This document shows positions 1 through 9,477 of a stretch of 64,000 nt of DNA, piece by piece. The notes beneath the pieces were generated by a model. That model worked only from the letters and a program-made list of their open reading frames with translations, was not told the origin of the DNA and did not search any database. Origin of the DNA: Leguminivora glycinivorella (Eukaryota > Arthropoda > Insecta > Lepidoptera > Tortricidae). Both the position numbers and the translations under genes were made by a program. Numbering within the stretch: position 1 is the first letter of the stretch; every line of letters starts with the position of its first letter. The stretch lies in NCBI RefSeq assembly GCF_023078275.1, contig NC_062979.1, positions 20,689,848 through 20,753,847 on the forward strand, given 5' to 3'.

Positions 1-111
1 CATTATAATATTTGAAAGCTTATTCATTTAAGAAGTGATAGATGCTTTTAGTAACTACTTTCATCTGTTTCAGAAATTCTTCACGTTAACACATTGTCAT
101 AAACGTCACAG

Positions 112-166
112 ATACCTGCGGGCCGTATACCTGTTTGCCACCGACGTGATATAAAAAAAAAGATTA
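112..166 (+). mobile_element. SINE-like family Z, 3' end fragment
   Basis: The segment around GGGCCGTATACCTGTTTGCC and the following ACCGACGTGATAT plus A-run matches the 3' end of a repeat seen more completely at 26640-27115 and again at 33397-33480 and 35160-35490. It ends in an A-rich tail, as expected of a retroposed short element. Only the tail end is present here. Confidence 0.65.
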
Positions 167-257
167 TAAGAAAATGTATGCCAATTCTACGCTTCGAGTA
201 CTAGCTTAGTACTTAGTAGGCGTCTTGTGTCACCGCCTCAATCCGGGCAGGCTGAAA

Positions 258-420
258 ACCAGCGCGGGTCCAGGGGTGGGGGGTCATGGGGGTCATGCCA
301 TGGGGGTCATGGGGGGGGGGGGGGGGGGTCTGGAGCCTAGGTTGGCCATACAAATAGACCACGTGACCCCCCCCTCCTGGGGCCTGGGCCTTTACCACGT
401 GACCCCCCCCCTGGGCACGA
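258..420. repeat. G-rich/C-rich low-complexity tract with repeated CACGTGACCCC blocks
   Basis: A run of about 18 G near 311-328 follows several GGGGTCATG repeats. Downstream, two blocks read CCACGTGACCCCCCCC, so the two halves are complementary in character. The region could form quadruplex or hairpin structures. Short reading frames crossing it are Gly/Pro-rich by composition and are not believed to be genes. Confidence 0.6.
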
Positions 421-429
421 AGCTGGATC

Positions 430-598
430 CGCGCTTGGCTGAAACCACGCCGGAAAGGTGAGGCTCAGATAGCTGAGACATGTCACGTAGATTGTAAGGT
501 ATTTTTTCTCATATTGTATAGGTTTCATATAATTTTAAGATATAAAGTACAGATTGTAACGACCAATGTTGTGACAATAAATCATTTATCTATCTACA
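430..598 (+). mobile_element. Probable LINE 3' end with ATTTATCT-type tail
   Basis: The stretch contains AATAAA near 577 followed by CATTTATCTATCTA, the kind of short tandem tail that closes CR1/L2-like non-LTR elements. The intact CR1-like element at 43341-48719 ends in a comparable ATTTATC repeat. No coding part is attached, so the assignment is an inference from the tail. Confidence 0.4.
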
Positions 599-599
599 T

Positions 600-890
600 A
601 TCTTTTTAATCTCTTTATTTACCTACATTAACATATTTACATAATTATATAAGAGACTAAGACTAAACTTAAAAGCTAGCTAATTTCTAAAATAGGCCCT
701 TGAGGCATTGTACCAAGGATACTGGCGACATTTCCTCGCTGTATCGCAATGCTGATACGTTGTGCGAGGAAGTCGCCAGCTCTTCGGTCACCAGTTAATC
801 TATCTATCTTAGTTCGAAATATAATCTGTATCATTAGCTCTGCATGTAAAGCACATGTCAGACCTACAGCGGCGCCGCTACAAAGTAGCC
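600..890 (-). pseudogene. Coding-like remnant, probably a retroelement C-terminus
   Basis: On the minus strand a frame stays open for about 55 codons between roughly 855 and 690, reading through ...KIDRLTGDRRAGDFLAQR... and then ISIAIQRGN. The composition looks like protein rather than random AT-rich DNA. Downstream on the same strand an AATAAA lies near 615. It resembles the C-terminal tail of lepidopteran reverse-transcriptase polyproteins, but I cannot name the family. There is no start codon and the upstream frame is lost, so it is a broken fragment. It lies tail-to-tail with the LINE end at 430-598. Confidence 0.4.
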
Positions 891-960
891 ATCATATTTG
901 GTTATTTGCTCCGCGTTGCCGACGTTCATTTCTATGCTAATCGGAAGATCGCCGGCCGTC

Positions 961-1553
961 CGACATTCTGCTTAACAAGTATAAGCAACGGAAAGCTCAT
1001 GTAAACCAGTGTAAAAACAAATAGCTTTTCACCACACCAACGGGTAAAGGCTTACTTTGCTATTCGAAAACAGATAGCAAAATTGCATTTTATCCACAAG
1101 AGTGCAAAGTAATTTCATACAAATTTTAACTTGATGTCATATGCTGACTGGTAGAATTTACCAATAAATGATGATTTTGAATCATAAATATTGAATAGAT
1201 TGATGGATGTGACTTAGTTTGTTGTTTTAAAGTCAGTATTTTGTTCGTGTTGGTGTGGTGAAAAATTTTGTGTTTCACTCGGTGGCAAAATTTGTTTAAC
1301 CTTCGTGCCTTGATAGCCTCGCAGCGCCCAAGATTCCACTTTTTGAACCACTCTCTACGCTCGCGTTTCAATATTGGAATCTTTCGCTTGCTCGGGTATC
1401 AATATTGGCACGTGCAGTTAAACAACAGCTTTGCCCCCTTGTAAAACAAATAACTATTATAGGTGAGGTCCCAATGAACATCAAACAAATGAAGATAAAG
1501 AATCAGATCAGGTGTGATCGTGGTCAAACGTCTACCTATTCATACTATAAAAA
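961..1553. other. No gene seen
   Basis: AT-rich sequence without recognisable coding, RNA or repeat signals. The short open frames here show no domain or codon bias. Confidence 0.6.
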
Positions 1554-2107
1554 CCGGCCAAGAGCGTGTCGGGCCACGCTCAGTGTAGGGTTCCGTAGTT
1601 TTCAGTATTTTTCTCAAAAACTACTGAACCTATCAAGTTCAAAACAATTTTCCTAGAAAGTTTTCATAAAGATCTACTATTGTGATTTTTTTCATATTTT
1701 TTGAACATAGGGTTCAAAAGTTAGAGGGGGGACGCACTTTTTTTTTCCTTTAGAAGCGATTATTTCCGAAAATATTGATATTATCAAAAAACGATCTTAG
1801 TAAACCCTTCTTCATTTTTAAATACCTATCCAACAATATATCACACGTTGGGGTTGGAATGAAAAAAATATCCGCCCCCACTTTACATGTAGGGGGGGTA
1901 CCCTAATAAAACATTTTTTTCCATTTTTTATTTTTGCACTTTGTTGGCGTGATTGATATACATATTGGTACCAAATTTCAGCTTTCTAGTGCTTACAGTT
2001 ACTGAGATTATCCGCGGACGGACGGACGGACGGACGGACGGACGGACGGACGGACAGACAGACATGGCGAAACTATAAGGGTTCCTAGTTGACTACGGAA
2101 CCCTAAA
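1554..2107 (+). mobile_element. Microsatellite-associated repeat family M1, (CGGA)n
   Basis: Starts at GGCCAAGAGCGTGTCGGG, contains the AGGGTTCCGTAG motif, and carries (CGGA)n at about 2015-2055. It closes with TGACTACGGAACCCTAAAAA, which is the reverse complement of the inner GGGTTCCGTAG motif. Other copies lie at 3743-4321 (inverted) and 10999-11547. The structure matches microsatellite-associated interspersed elements known from Lepidoptera. It has no coding capacity. Confidence 0.85.
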
Positions 2108-2835
2108 AAGATGAATGTGTTTGACTGTAAAAAGGAAACCTTTTTCTTCAATAAATTAAATGCATTCTATAGTTGACAGTGTCGACTTTCACTACTCCCG
2201 TAAACCCTCTAACGATAGACAATCCTTATCTCATTGCTTTTTACTGTTTATATATTTTTTTCATGTTTAGGTATACCAATATCACTAATAGAATAAGGAC
2301 GTTTTAAAAAATTTGAACATGATAGAATTGTCCTAAATTTTTACAAACATTCGTACTTCGAATCCTGTTAGCCATGATAACTAATCATCAACATACGAAA
2401 TCTCTGAAAACTAGAAAATTTTGGACCTTTCAATGATTCGCGAAGCATCGAGAACAACTCGGACTAGGACGGACGACCCTTTGAGGTTTGATGAGGAAGC
2501 ACGGAGCAAATTAACATTTTATAATCTAATATGTTGTCGTTAAGGCCAACTTTATTTGAAGACTTACAAATCACCACTTTAACATGAGTAACATTAAATA
2601 GTTATAACATTATCAACGTGCAAAAACGTCGAATTATCACGTTAAGCAACCGACCGTTTGACATTAGTAGTTAATACGCGATTAAGTCCCGATTTTAAAA
2701 ATAGTTATGTGTAGTAATCGTGAAAGTTTAAATCAGCGTTTGACATCTCCCAGTCATCTGTACATAATATTTTATATTAATTATCATCTCACCTGGATAA
2801 ATAAATATGAATAAATAAATATTTTTTTACGCATA
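2108..2835. other. No gene seen
   Basis: AT-rich intergenic or intronic DNA. I found no open frame with protein character and no repeat shared with the rest of the window. Confidence 0.55.
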
Positions 2836-3040
2836 TTCAATCAATCAATCAATCAATCAAAATATTTATTCGTAATAAACTTAAAAACTACACATTATGC
2901 ATAAAGTATGACTAAAACTACAAATGTACATGGGATGGATAAGTTTATCACGAAATGGTCCCGTCTCAGCATAATGCCGACCCGGAGGTCAGCGCTGATC
3001 TTCCGACGAGACCGAATTACTTATATTCACTGAATTATAA
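2836..3040 (-). mobile_element. LINE 3' end with (ATCA)n tail
   Basis: Five ATCA repeats at about 2838-2860 precede AAAATATTTATTCG. Read on the minus strand this is a 3' untranslated region ending in a short tandem tail, typical of CR1-like elements. A GC-richer block (2960-3015) may be the last piece of body sequence. No reading frame could be assigned. Confidence 0.4.
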
Positions 3041-3045
3041 ATATA

Positions 3046-3126
3046 ATTCATCATCCTCCTTGCGTTATCCCGGTATTCGCTACGGCTCATAGGAGCCTGG
3101 GTCCACTTAGACCACTAATTCCAAGA
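3046..3126 (-). mobile_element. SINE family B, 3' half only
   Basis: CATCATCCTCCTTGCGTTAT and the following CCCGG...GGAGCCTGGGTCC match the 3' half of the complete SINE at 14401-14722. The tRNA-related head is missing, so it is a truncated copy. Confidence 0.75.
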
Positions 3127-3201
3127 CTATCACAATTAAATTTTAAATATTTGGACACGATTACTTAGTTGTAAGTATATCAACCACAGCAAGAAAATAT
3201 A

Positions 3202-3545
3202 CAGCGCGTAAACCTAATAAGGGCGATAAATGAAACCAGGCATATAATTCAATATTGTTATCATTAATTAAGAGGTTGTTTTTGAGTTACTTTTAATTTT
3301 CACCCCATAATGAATTTTTGAAAAATTTCCTAGCAGCAATGTACTATAAACGTGGTTGCGATGACAATCAATGACAACTGTCAACGAGCAGTTAACGCGA
3401 GTGTGTTTGCATTACGTTGCGGGCCGAATTATTTTGTATGGATAAAAAAAATATTTCAATTTTAAGTAAAAGTTTAATAATTCCATTTTTTATGTCCTAT
3501 ACTCACCACCGTTAAGAGGTTCGCCCGTATTAGGTTTACACCCTG
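3202..3545. mobile_element. Tc1/mariner-like MITE family 1
   Basis: The termini are inverted (CAGCGCGTAAACCTAATA on the left, TATTAGGTTTACACCCTG on the right) and flanked by TA on both sides, the target of Tc1/mariner transposases. A second copy of nearly the same length is at 19189-19531 in the opposite orientation. It is non-coding, about 344 bp, and depends on a transposase supplied elsewhere. Confidence 0.85.
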
Positions 3546-3605
3546 TATATTTATAAACCGAAATAGATACCATGCACTAAAGAAAAAGCGATCAAGCCCA
3601 CTGGT

Positions 3606-3684
3606 GGCGAAGCCGGGAATCGAACCCGGGTCTCCAGCTAACACGGCTGACGTGATAAACCGCTACACCACCTCAACCGCCATG
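3606..3684 (-). pseudogene. tRNA-like sequence (tRNA pseudogene or SINE head)
   Basis: On the minus strand a T-arm CCGGG-TTCGATT-CCCGG is perfect. A 5-bp anticodon-type stem (TCAGC/GCTGG) encloses a 7-nt loop CGTGTTA, and a D-arm-like GTG/CAC pair lies upstream. Position 33 of the loop is G instead of the universal T, and the acceptor stem pairs only partly. The tRNA fold is therefore decayed. The TGT triplet would read threonine if functional, which I doubt. Confidence 0.5.
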
Positions 3685-3742
3685 TTATAATTTTATTATG
3701 TTTAGTTGAAGATACCTCCGCCCTCTTTCTTCTTAGTGCATT

Positions 3743-4321
3743 TTTTAGGGTTCCGTAGTCAACTAGGAACCCTTATAGTTTCGCCATGTCTGTCTGTCCG
3801 TCCGTCCGTCCGTCCGTCCGTCCGTCCGTCCATCCGTCCGTCCGTCCGTCCGCGGATAATCTCAGTAACCGTTAGCACTAGAAAGCTGAAATTTGGTACC
3901 AATATGTATATCAATCACGCCGACAAAGTGCAAAAATAAAAAATGGAAAAAAATGTTTTATTAGGGTACCCCCCCTACATGTAAAGTGGGGGCTGATATT
4001 TTTTTTCATTCCAACCCCAATGTGTGATATATTGTTGGATAGGTATTTAAAAATGAATAAGGGTTTACTAAGAACGTTTTTTGATAATATTATTATTTTC
4101 GGAAATAATCGCTCCTAAAGGAAAAAAAAGTGCGTCCCCCCCCTCTAACTTTTGAACCATATGGTTAAAAAATATGAAAAAAATCACAAAAGTAGAACTT
4201 TATAAAGTTTTTCTAGGAAAATTGTTTTGAACTTGATAGGTTCAGTAGTTTTTGAGAAAAATACGGAAAACTACGGAACCCTACACTGAGCGTGGCCCGA
4301 CACGCTCTTGGCCGGTTTTTA
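3743..4321 (-). mobile_element. Microsatellite-associated repeat family M1, (GTCC)n
   Basis: Inverted copy of the element at 1554-2107, with the microsatellite (GTCC)n at 3795-3852. An open frame crossing the microsatellite gives a Ser/Val/Arg/Pro repeat, which is composition only. Confidence 0.85.
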
Positions 4322-5065
4322 TATTTAGACCAGACTAAACACTCTATACCTAGTTTTCTTCGCCATTTGAACCCTTGACCTTTGACCTTTTACAATATAG
4401 TTATGTTTTTCAGTTTTACAGAACGCCTTAGGATTAGGACTAAGCGCTGTTATTAAATACTCGTACACAACTTAGTAATCCTGAAGAAATAAATTACGAT
4501 TTAGCTTTGTTTAAATGCTAAAGACGAACAATAATACATTTAGAAATCCTACGTAAATCAGTATTATTTATAACGTAACCCGTAAACCGACGACGTAACA
4601 GAAACTTCTTCAGTATTAAATTGAAACAATGTAAGGTATTGTAAAGTGAGGTAAGTCCGGTCACGTTCGCAGTGTAAACGAACCATAAAGACGGCACTCG
4701 AGTTGTAACACCAGTAGTACAACTCATATTATGGAAGTAGAAATCATACATATGCCACATAGAGCCCGTCTAACTTTGCACTGACTTGAACTGAGGTAAC
4801 GCGGTGAAATGCGTTGCAAAACTATCAAACTTTTCAATCAATAAAAATGTCAGGAAGGTTGGGCCAAAAATGTTTAGAAACCAAAATTAAATGTGTTTGT
4901 AAATACTTTGGTCGTTTGGCATATGCTACTCTTGAATTCTTTGAAACCTTCGGATAAATAATTTATTTATTTCAAATAGCACGTCGCAAGTGACATTTTT
5001 ATTGAATTTTAAAGTTTTTGTTGGTGAAATATAAATAAAAGTCATAAGCTAAATATGTGACATAT
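4322..5065. other. No gene seen
   Basis: AT-rich DNA. An 80-codon open frame on the minus strand (4518-4760) has no recognisable domain and no supporting context, so it is not called. Confidence 0.5.
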
Positions 5066-5206
5066 GTGTGACATTATCTGGGTAAAGGGACCTTAATGTG
5101 TGTGGCGCTTACGTCCCGCGGCGTCGTATTTCTATACGAAAATCGCTCATAACGCTACAAGCGCCATCGACAATAAGGTCCCTTTACCCAGATAACGTCA
5201 CATGTG
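5066..5206. mobile_element. Palindromic MITE (GGGTAAAGGGACCTTA termini)
   Basis: The ends TTATCTGGGTAAAGGGACC and GGTCCCTTTACCCAGATAA are inverted repeats of about 25 bp. A 5'-truncated copy lies at 26528-26636. It is non-coding and about 140 bp. Confidence 0.8.
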
Positions 5207-5945
5207 CCTCTATCTATACACAATTTAACATCTATCAACTCTGAGGTAAAGCCTGACCAGAAATGGTATATATGACTACGCGTGATGCGCGTGATGTTGC
5301 AGAATTCCATTTTTCTTTACGCTATACATAAGTAATAGACTGTTTGTCTAAATTTTCTATGCAGTTACTGCTTTGATCGTAACTAACCCCGTAAAGGAAG
5401 AAGGCAGGAATATTAGTATTCGCTACATAACTGCTTTAGCCCGGAGCAAAAGCTGCACAATACGGAACGTTGTATGAACTATTAAATTTTATGAACACAC
5501 AACTTTAAGGTTAAGCTATGAGTCACTAGTTACCACAGATACTAAACTTTATCTGAATTCTGAACCGAGATCATATAAGTTTATGGATAATATTAATACT
5601 ATAATTATCAACTTCTGATTAGCAGAAACGTCTGCAATCGATGCCACTAGGCTTAGAATAAAAAAAGAGTGAGTTCAAGTCTCACCCAAGGCAGACATTT
5701 TCCACTTTTAATTTTTTTCTAAGACTATAATTTTATCAGCCATGAGGCGTCCAGTGATTGTTTTTGAAAGTTCATTGTCTCACTTCAAGTACGAGAGCCA
5801 CAGACCTATATTTAGATAGAAGTAATAAGTTCATCTATTTGTATAGGGGAGGAGCGTGTCACATTTTGTACTGACATTGTCACTTTTTTTTTTAAGAAAG
5901 AAAACACAGTTACATAGTACCTTAAATTAAATTTTCGCCAAACTG
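5207..5945. other. No gene; one T-arm-like motif
   Basis: Mostly plain AT-rich DNA. At about 5669-5687 GTGAG-TTCAAGT-CTCAC forms a perfect tRNA T-arm followed by CCAAGG, which suggests a fragment of a tRNA-derived SINE rather than a tRNA gene, because no D or anticodon arm precedes it. Confidence 0.45.
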
Positions 5946-6196
5946 TGAGACAGTTTGTTGTTAAATACCTAATAAATAAAGAAATAAATATTATAGGACA
6001 ATCTTACACATATTGACTGAGTCCCACGGTAAGCTCAAGACGACTTGTGTTGTGGATACTCAGACAACGATATGTATAATATACAAATACTTATATACAT
6101 AGAAAACATCCATGACTCAGGAACAAATATCTGTGCTCATCACACAAACAAATGCCCTTACCGGGATTCGAACCTATGATAGGAAATATGTCTCGG
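5946..6196 (-). mobile_element. SINE family A (tRNA-derived), 5'-damaged
   Basis: Read on the minus strand, a B-box-like GGTTCGAATCCCGGTAAGGG precedes the body and an A-rich AAATAAATA tail. Complete relatives are at 28148-28356 and 11930-12177. The A-box region is missing here. Confidence 0.8.
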
Positions 6197-6235
6197 ACCC
6201 TTAAAAAGTATTCATAATTTTTGTTTTGTGTTATT

Positions 6236-6379
6236 GCAAAGCCCAAATGCCCAAAGCAAACTGTTCGGCATATTGTCCTTGAGTGCCCACTGACAAAGTA
6301 CCATGGCTCAGTGGAAGATTTTAAAATAGCAGCGAGCGCAGCCTTTACCTACTTGGAGGAATGTAAATTTAGATTATGA
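6236..6379 (+). pseudogene. LINE ORF2 C-terminal zinc-knuckle remnant
   Basis: An open frame of 47 codons ends at TGA 6377-6379 and reads ...KQTVRHIVLECPLTKY... The pattern (Cys near the start, QTVxHIVxECP) is the C-terminal zinc-knuckle-like motif of many insect non-LTR retrotransposon ORF2 proteins, downstream of the reverse transcriptase. Nothing of the polymerase remains upstream, where a SINE (5946-6196) lies instead. It is a severely 5'-truncated or decayed copy. Exact clade not determined. Confidence 0.6.
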
Positions 6380-7127
6380 ACTAGCTATAGTGTATATACA
6401 GTGTAATTGCAATTAAATATCATGTAACCAACAATTTTGCGCCCCATTGTAAATGACACAATCGTTTTCATTATCGCAACATGAAACCAGCTGAAACTGT
6501 GCGGAAAAACATCAAGGCATCGTTAATCATCATCATCAACACATGACACATTGTCATCAATCACAGCTCCTTCCATACGTGATTCGGATTTTAACAGGAT
6601 CGCTACAGAAATAAGTGGTTTATCGATTTCATAAATGACTATACATATGGTTTTTTTTCTTTAAATATGTTTTGTAATGTAAACGAATTTTGTGACTTTT
6701 CATTAGAAAGAAGTCCTTGATCTTCATGTGAAATAAGTAACTTTTTAATCAGCATTTCTGTTGTAATTATTTAATGACCTTATTGAACTTAAGCCTTCCA
6801 ATCTCTCAGGAAGTTGAACAATACGCTTTTTTATTTGATAGTTTTTAAGACATTTCTATTCGGAATCACCGCCTACCTTTTTTGCTCCTTATAAATGAAA
6901 AAACTTTTGAAGAAAACTCGATGAAGGCGCAAAGAATTTCTCAACGACCTACAAGTTCGCACATAAGTCTATCCCCGGCATTTCAGGACATAAATCGCAA
7001 TAAAGGTGTACCCCCCGGTCACATCAGCACGGGCACGTTACGGGGACCTTACGGACACTTTCCGGGGAGTCCGGGGACGTTAAGACTAGAGATGTTACCA
7101 CTATTTGGATTCGGATTCGCATTCTTT
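6380..7127. other. No gene seen
   Basis: Probably begins with the 3' untranslated part of the LINE remnant, then AT-rich DNA. A 132-codon frame at 6882-7280 runs into a MITE and has no recognisable domain, so it is not called. Confidence 0.5.
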
Positions 7128-7258
7128 TATTGTGCTCCTGGCTGTCATAAGTGTTACATAACATTGTGTGACAGGGACAGCGCGATGGCGCGATGGCGGG
7201 CTGTCCCTCTCACACCATGTTATGTAACATATATAATAGCCCAGTGTGGGAGCACCAT
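7128..7258. mobile_element. Palindromic MITE (GTGCTCC termini)
   Basis: GTGCTCC at the left end and GGGAGCAC at the right are inverted. Internally, GTTACATAACATTGTG and the block GACAGGGACAGC pair with GCTGTCCCTCTC and CATGTTATGTAAC. The whole is about 130 bp and non-coding. Confidence 0.65.
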
Positions 7259-7279
7259 CAATAACCTAAGCACAAAATA

Positions 7280-7384
7280 AAATTTTGAAAAAACCCCCGA
7301 CCGCGACATAAATAGTGGACCGATTTTCATGAAACATGGCTAAGAACACTCCCGACTAACTCAGCTTTTAGACAAAAAAAACTA
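7280..7384 (+). mobile_element. Repeat family M2, left part (split by Penelope-like insertion)
   Basis: Matches the start of the complete repeat at 26010-26310 (AAAATTTTGAAAAACCCCCG... to AGCTTT...CAAAAAAAACTA). The remainder continues at 9145, after the Penelope-like element. Confidence 0.85.
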
Positions 7385-7445
7385 ATATTTAAAGTCACAC
7401 ACAGGTCGAACGCGATTAATTAACATTATTTTTACCTTTTTTCCC

Positions 7446-7500
7446 CACGTTTCGGCCAGGTTGCACTGGCCGTGGTCGCGGAAGACTGACGTCCCAGCAA
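7446..7500 (-). ncRNA. Hammerhead-ribozyme-like motif, degenerate (Penelope 3' region)
   Basis: On the minus strand, GACCAC is followed by a stem GGCCAG-TGCAAC-CTGGCC and then GAAACG. This is the layout of hammerhead helix II plus the GAAA core that Penelope-like terminal regions are known to carry. The CTGATGA core box is replaced, so cleavage is unlikely. Confidence 0.3.
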
Positions 7501-7595
7501 AGTGTCACCGGAGATGTAAACAACACAAAACTACCCGATATTAATTTATATAAATGTTCGGGGTAGACAAATAAATATAATCTACCCGCTTTTAG

Positions 7596-8099
7596 TTATT
7601 GTTTATTTCCCACCGCACGACACACAGCACTCACAACATCCGCGCACTGGTCCGAAGATAGATCTTTTGGTTTGAACATTTGAATCACTGGTCCCCATGT
7701 TGGCGATAATCTATACCCGTCTTCCCTGTTAAAGTTTTTAGGATATTTTTTAATTTCGATCGCCTCCCTCACAATCCGGGGATAATAGTGTCGCTCGGTG
7801 GAAAGAACTTTGGGTTTGTGTAGCTCAATCCAGTGATTCGTTTCCGCAGTAAGCAAGTGCTCGGCGATTGCAGATTTGTGTATATGGCGACTTTTAACTG
7901 CCGCTATGTGTTCCTTCACCCTCTCCTGAACGCTGCGCTTTGTTTGGCCAATATACGCACTTCCACAACTGCAATCTATCTTGTAGACACCCGGACTTTG
8001 GTACGGAATGACATCCTTAGGACTGCGTAAGAGACTCGCTACTTTAGATAACGGTGTGTATACAGTCTTAATGGAGACTTTTCTTAGTACTGATCCAAC
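7596..8099 (-). CDS. Penelope-like element GIY-YIG endonuclease end (truncated copy)
   Basis: This frame carries the last 167 codons of the Penelope-like polyprotein. It starts, by truncation, just upstream of the endonuclease at ...VGSVLRKVSIKTVYTP and ends at the same stop as its mirror copy. The GIY-YIG domain is visible as GVYKIDCSCGSAYIGQT, followed by an R-x3-ER-x2-EH segment. In the family this nuclease nicks target DNA to prime reverse transcription. The reverse transcriptase is missing completely, so this copy cannot act alone. The open frame continues a few codons past 8099 across the junction, but those residues belong to the other copy's antisense strand. Confidence 0.8.
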   Translation of the reverse strand, partial: VGSVLRKVSIKTVYTPLSKVASLLRSPKDVIPYQSPGVYKIDCSCGSAYIGQTKRSVQERVKEHIAAVKSRHIHKSAIAEHLLTAETNHWIELHKPKVLSTERHYYPRIVREAIEIKKYPKNFNREDGYRLSPTWGPVIQMFKPKDLSSDQCADVVSAVCRAVGNKQ

Positions 8100-8101
8100 C
8101 A

Positions 8102-8902
8102 GATGGAACCCTGGCACACTCCGTATACAGAAAGCCCACCCACACTGACAGGTACCTGCAAGCTTCTTCCCATCATCATCCGAGACATCTGCAATCGGTG
8201 GTCACATCCCTGGTTAACAGGGCTCGGGACTTATGTGACTCTGAACACTTAGACGAGGAGTTAGCCCATGTTCAGAAGGTGCTGAGGAAAAATGGGTATT
8301 TGCAGACAATCCCGCGCAAGACTAAGAAGGGGGAGAGACATCCGCAGGTTGACAGGCAACCAGCCTTTTTGCCGTATGTGAAAGGGATAACGGATAAAGT
8401 TGGATCAGTACTAAGAAAAGTCTCCATTAAGACTGTATACACACCGTTATCTAAAGTAGCGAGTCTCTTACGCAGTCCTAAGGATGTCATTCCGTACCAA
8501 AGTCCGGGTGTCTACAAGATAGATTGCAGTTGTGGAAGTGCGTATATTGGCCAAACAAAGCGCAGCGTTCAGGAGAGGGTGAAGGAACACATAGCGGCAG
8601 TTAAAAGTCGCCATATACACAAATCTGCAATCGCCGAGCACTTGCTTACTGCGGAAACGAATCACTGGATTGAGCTACACAAACCCAAAGTTCTTTCCAC
8701 CGAGCGACACTATTATCCCCGGATTGTGAGGGAGGCGATCGAAATTAAAAAATATCCTAAAAACTTTAACAGGGAAGACGGGTATAGATTATCGCCAACA
8801 TGGGGACCAGTGATTCAAATGTTCAAACCAAAAGATCTATCTTCGGACCAGTGCGCGGATGTTGTGAGTGCTGTGTGTCGTGCGGTGGGAAATAAACAAT
8901 AA
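8102..8902 (+). CDS. Penelope-like element: end of reverse transcriptase plus GIY-YIG endonuclease
   Basis: The frame is open from the junction to the stop at 8900-8902 (266 codons). Its first residues contain VYRKPTHTDRYL, the conserved late RT motif of Penelope-like elements, then a linker with HHHP and LRKNGY, then the GIY-YIG nuclease (GVYKIDCSCGSAYIGQT and R-x3-ER-x2-EH) at about residues 138-190. A full element would have about 800 residues, so roughly the N-terminal two thirds, including the catalytic RT core, are absent. No genuine start codon exists; the beginning is the truncation point. It shares its last 167 codons with the inverted copy at 7596-8099, apparently without amino-acid change. 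Confidence 0.85.
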   Translation, partial: DGTLAHSVYRKPTHTDRYLQASSHHHPRHLQSVVTSLVNRARDLCDSEHLDEELAHVQKVLRKNGYLQTIPRKTKKGERHPQVDRQPAFLPYVKGITDKVGSVLRKVSIKTVYTPLSKVASLLRSPKDVIPYQSPGVYKIDCSCGSAYIGQTKRSVQERVKEHIAAVKSRHIHKSAIAEHLLTAETNHWIELHKPKVLSTERHYYPRIVREAIEIKKYPKNFNREDGYRLSPTWGPVIQMFKPKDLSSDQCADVVSAVCRAVGNKQ

Positions 8903-9000
8903 CTAAAAGCGGGTAGATTATATTTATTTGTCTACCCCGAACATTTATATAAATTAATATCGGGTAGTTTTGTGTTGTTTACATCTCCGGTGACACTTTG

Positions 9001-9055
9001 CTGGGACGTCAGTCTTCCGCGACCACGGCCAGTGCAACCTGGCCGAAACGTTGGG
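9001..9055 (+). ncRNA. Hammerhead-ribozyme-like motif, degenerate (second copy)
   Basis: The same GACCAC / GGCCAG...CTGGCC / GAAACG layout as in the mirror copy at 7446-7500, with one base difference after the GAAACGT. The canonical CTGANGA box is not present. A third site with the same layout but a different stem is at 35891-35927. Confidence 0.3.
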
Positions 9056-9144
9056 AAAAAAGGTAAAAATAATGTTAATTAATCGCGTTCGACCTGTGTG
9101 TGACTTTAAATATGTGTACAAAGCGCGAGAACTTAAAGTGTTAT

Positions 9145-9300
9145 AAAAAAAACTAAATCAAAATTGGTTCATCCGTTCGAGAGCTACGATGCCACAGACA
9201 AACACATAGACATAAAGACAGACAGACAAACAGACAGATATACACACAGACAGACACGTAAAACTTATAACACCCCGTCGTTTTTGCCTCGAGGGTTAAA
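9145..9300 (+). mobile_element. Repeat family M2, right part
   Basis: Continues the repeat interrupted at 7384, through the GGTTCATCCGTTCGAGAGCT block, a CAGA-rich microsatellite (9215-9258) and the closing ACACCCCGTCGTTTTTG. Confidence 0.85.
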
Positions 9301-9477
9301 AATTTGCATTGACATTGTCATTCGCTTCAAACGATACAAATACATATATAATAATGATAATAATATGCGCCGCTTCGACCGCTACTTTTTTTTTAATATT
9401 CCCCCTGTTAAATTTTGATTATTAATACAATAATTTCACATTGTTGCAATTTAATAAAAAAAAGACTGTAATTTTAA

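Larger units (their letters stand above)
7385..9144. mobile_element. Penelope-like element, two 5'-truncated copies head to head
   Basis: The insertion consists of a minus-strand copy (7385-8099) joined at its 5' side to a longer plus-strand copy (8100-9144). It is flanked by an identical 11-bp sequence, AAAAAAAACTA, at 7374-7384 and 9145-9155, and sits inside repeat M2. Inverted partial duplicates with both 3' ends pointing outward are a known arrangement of Penelope-like elements. The shared parts of the copies are almost identical; I saw a single mismatch in the 3' region. The event therefore looks recent, or the arms are kept alike by conversion. Confidence 0.85.

Noticed and set aside
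225..528. Gly/Pro/His-rich frames at the left edge
   Set aside because: Composition of the G-run/C-run tract only.
3606..3684. Functional tRNA-Thr gene
   Set aside because: The anticodon loop lacks T33 and the acceptor stem pairs poorly, so only a tRNA-like relic is called.
3706..3939. Frame with Ser-Val-Arg-Pro repeats
   Set aside because: It is the (GTCC)n microsatellite of repeat family M1.
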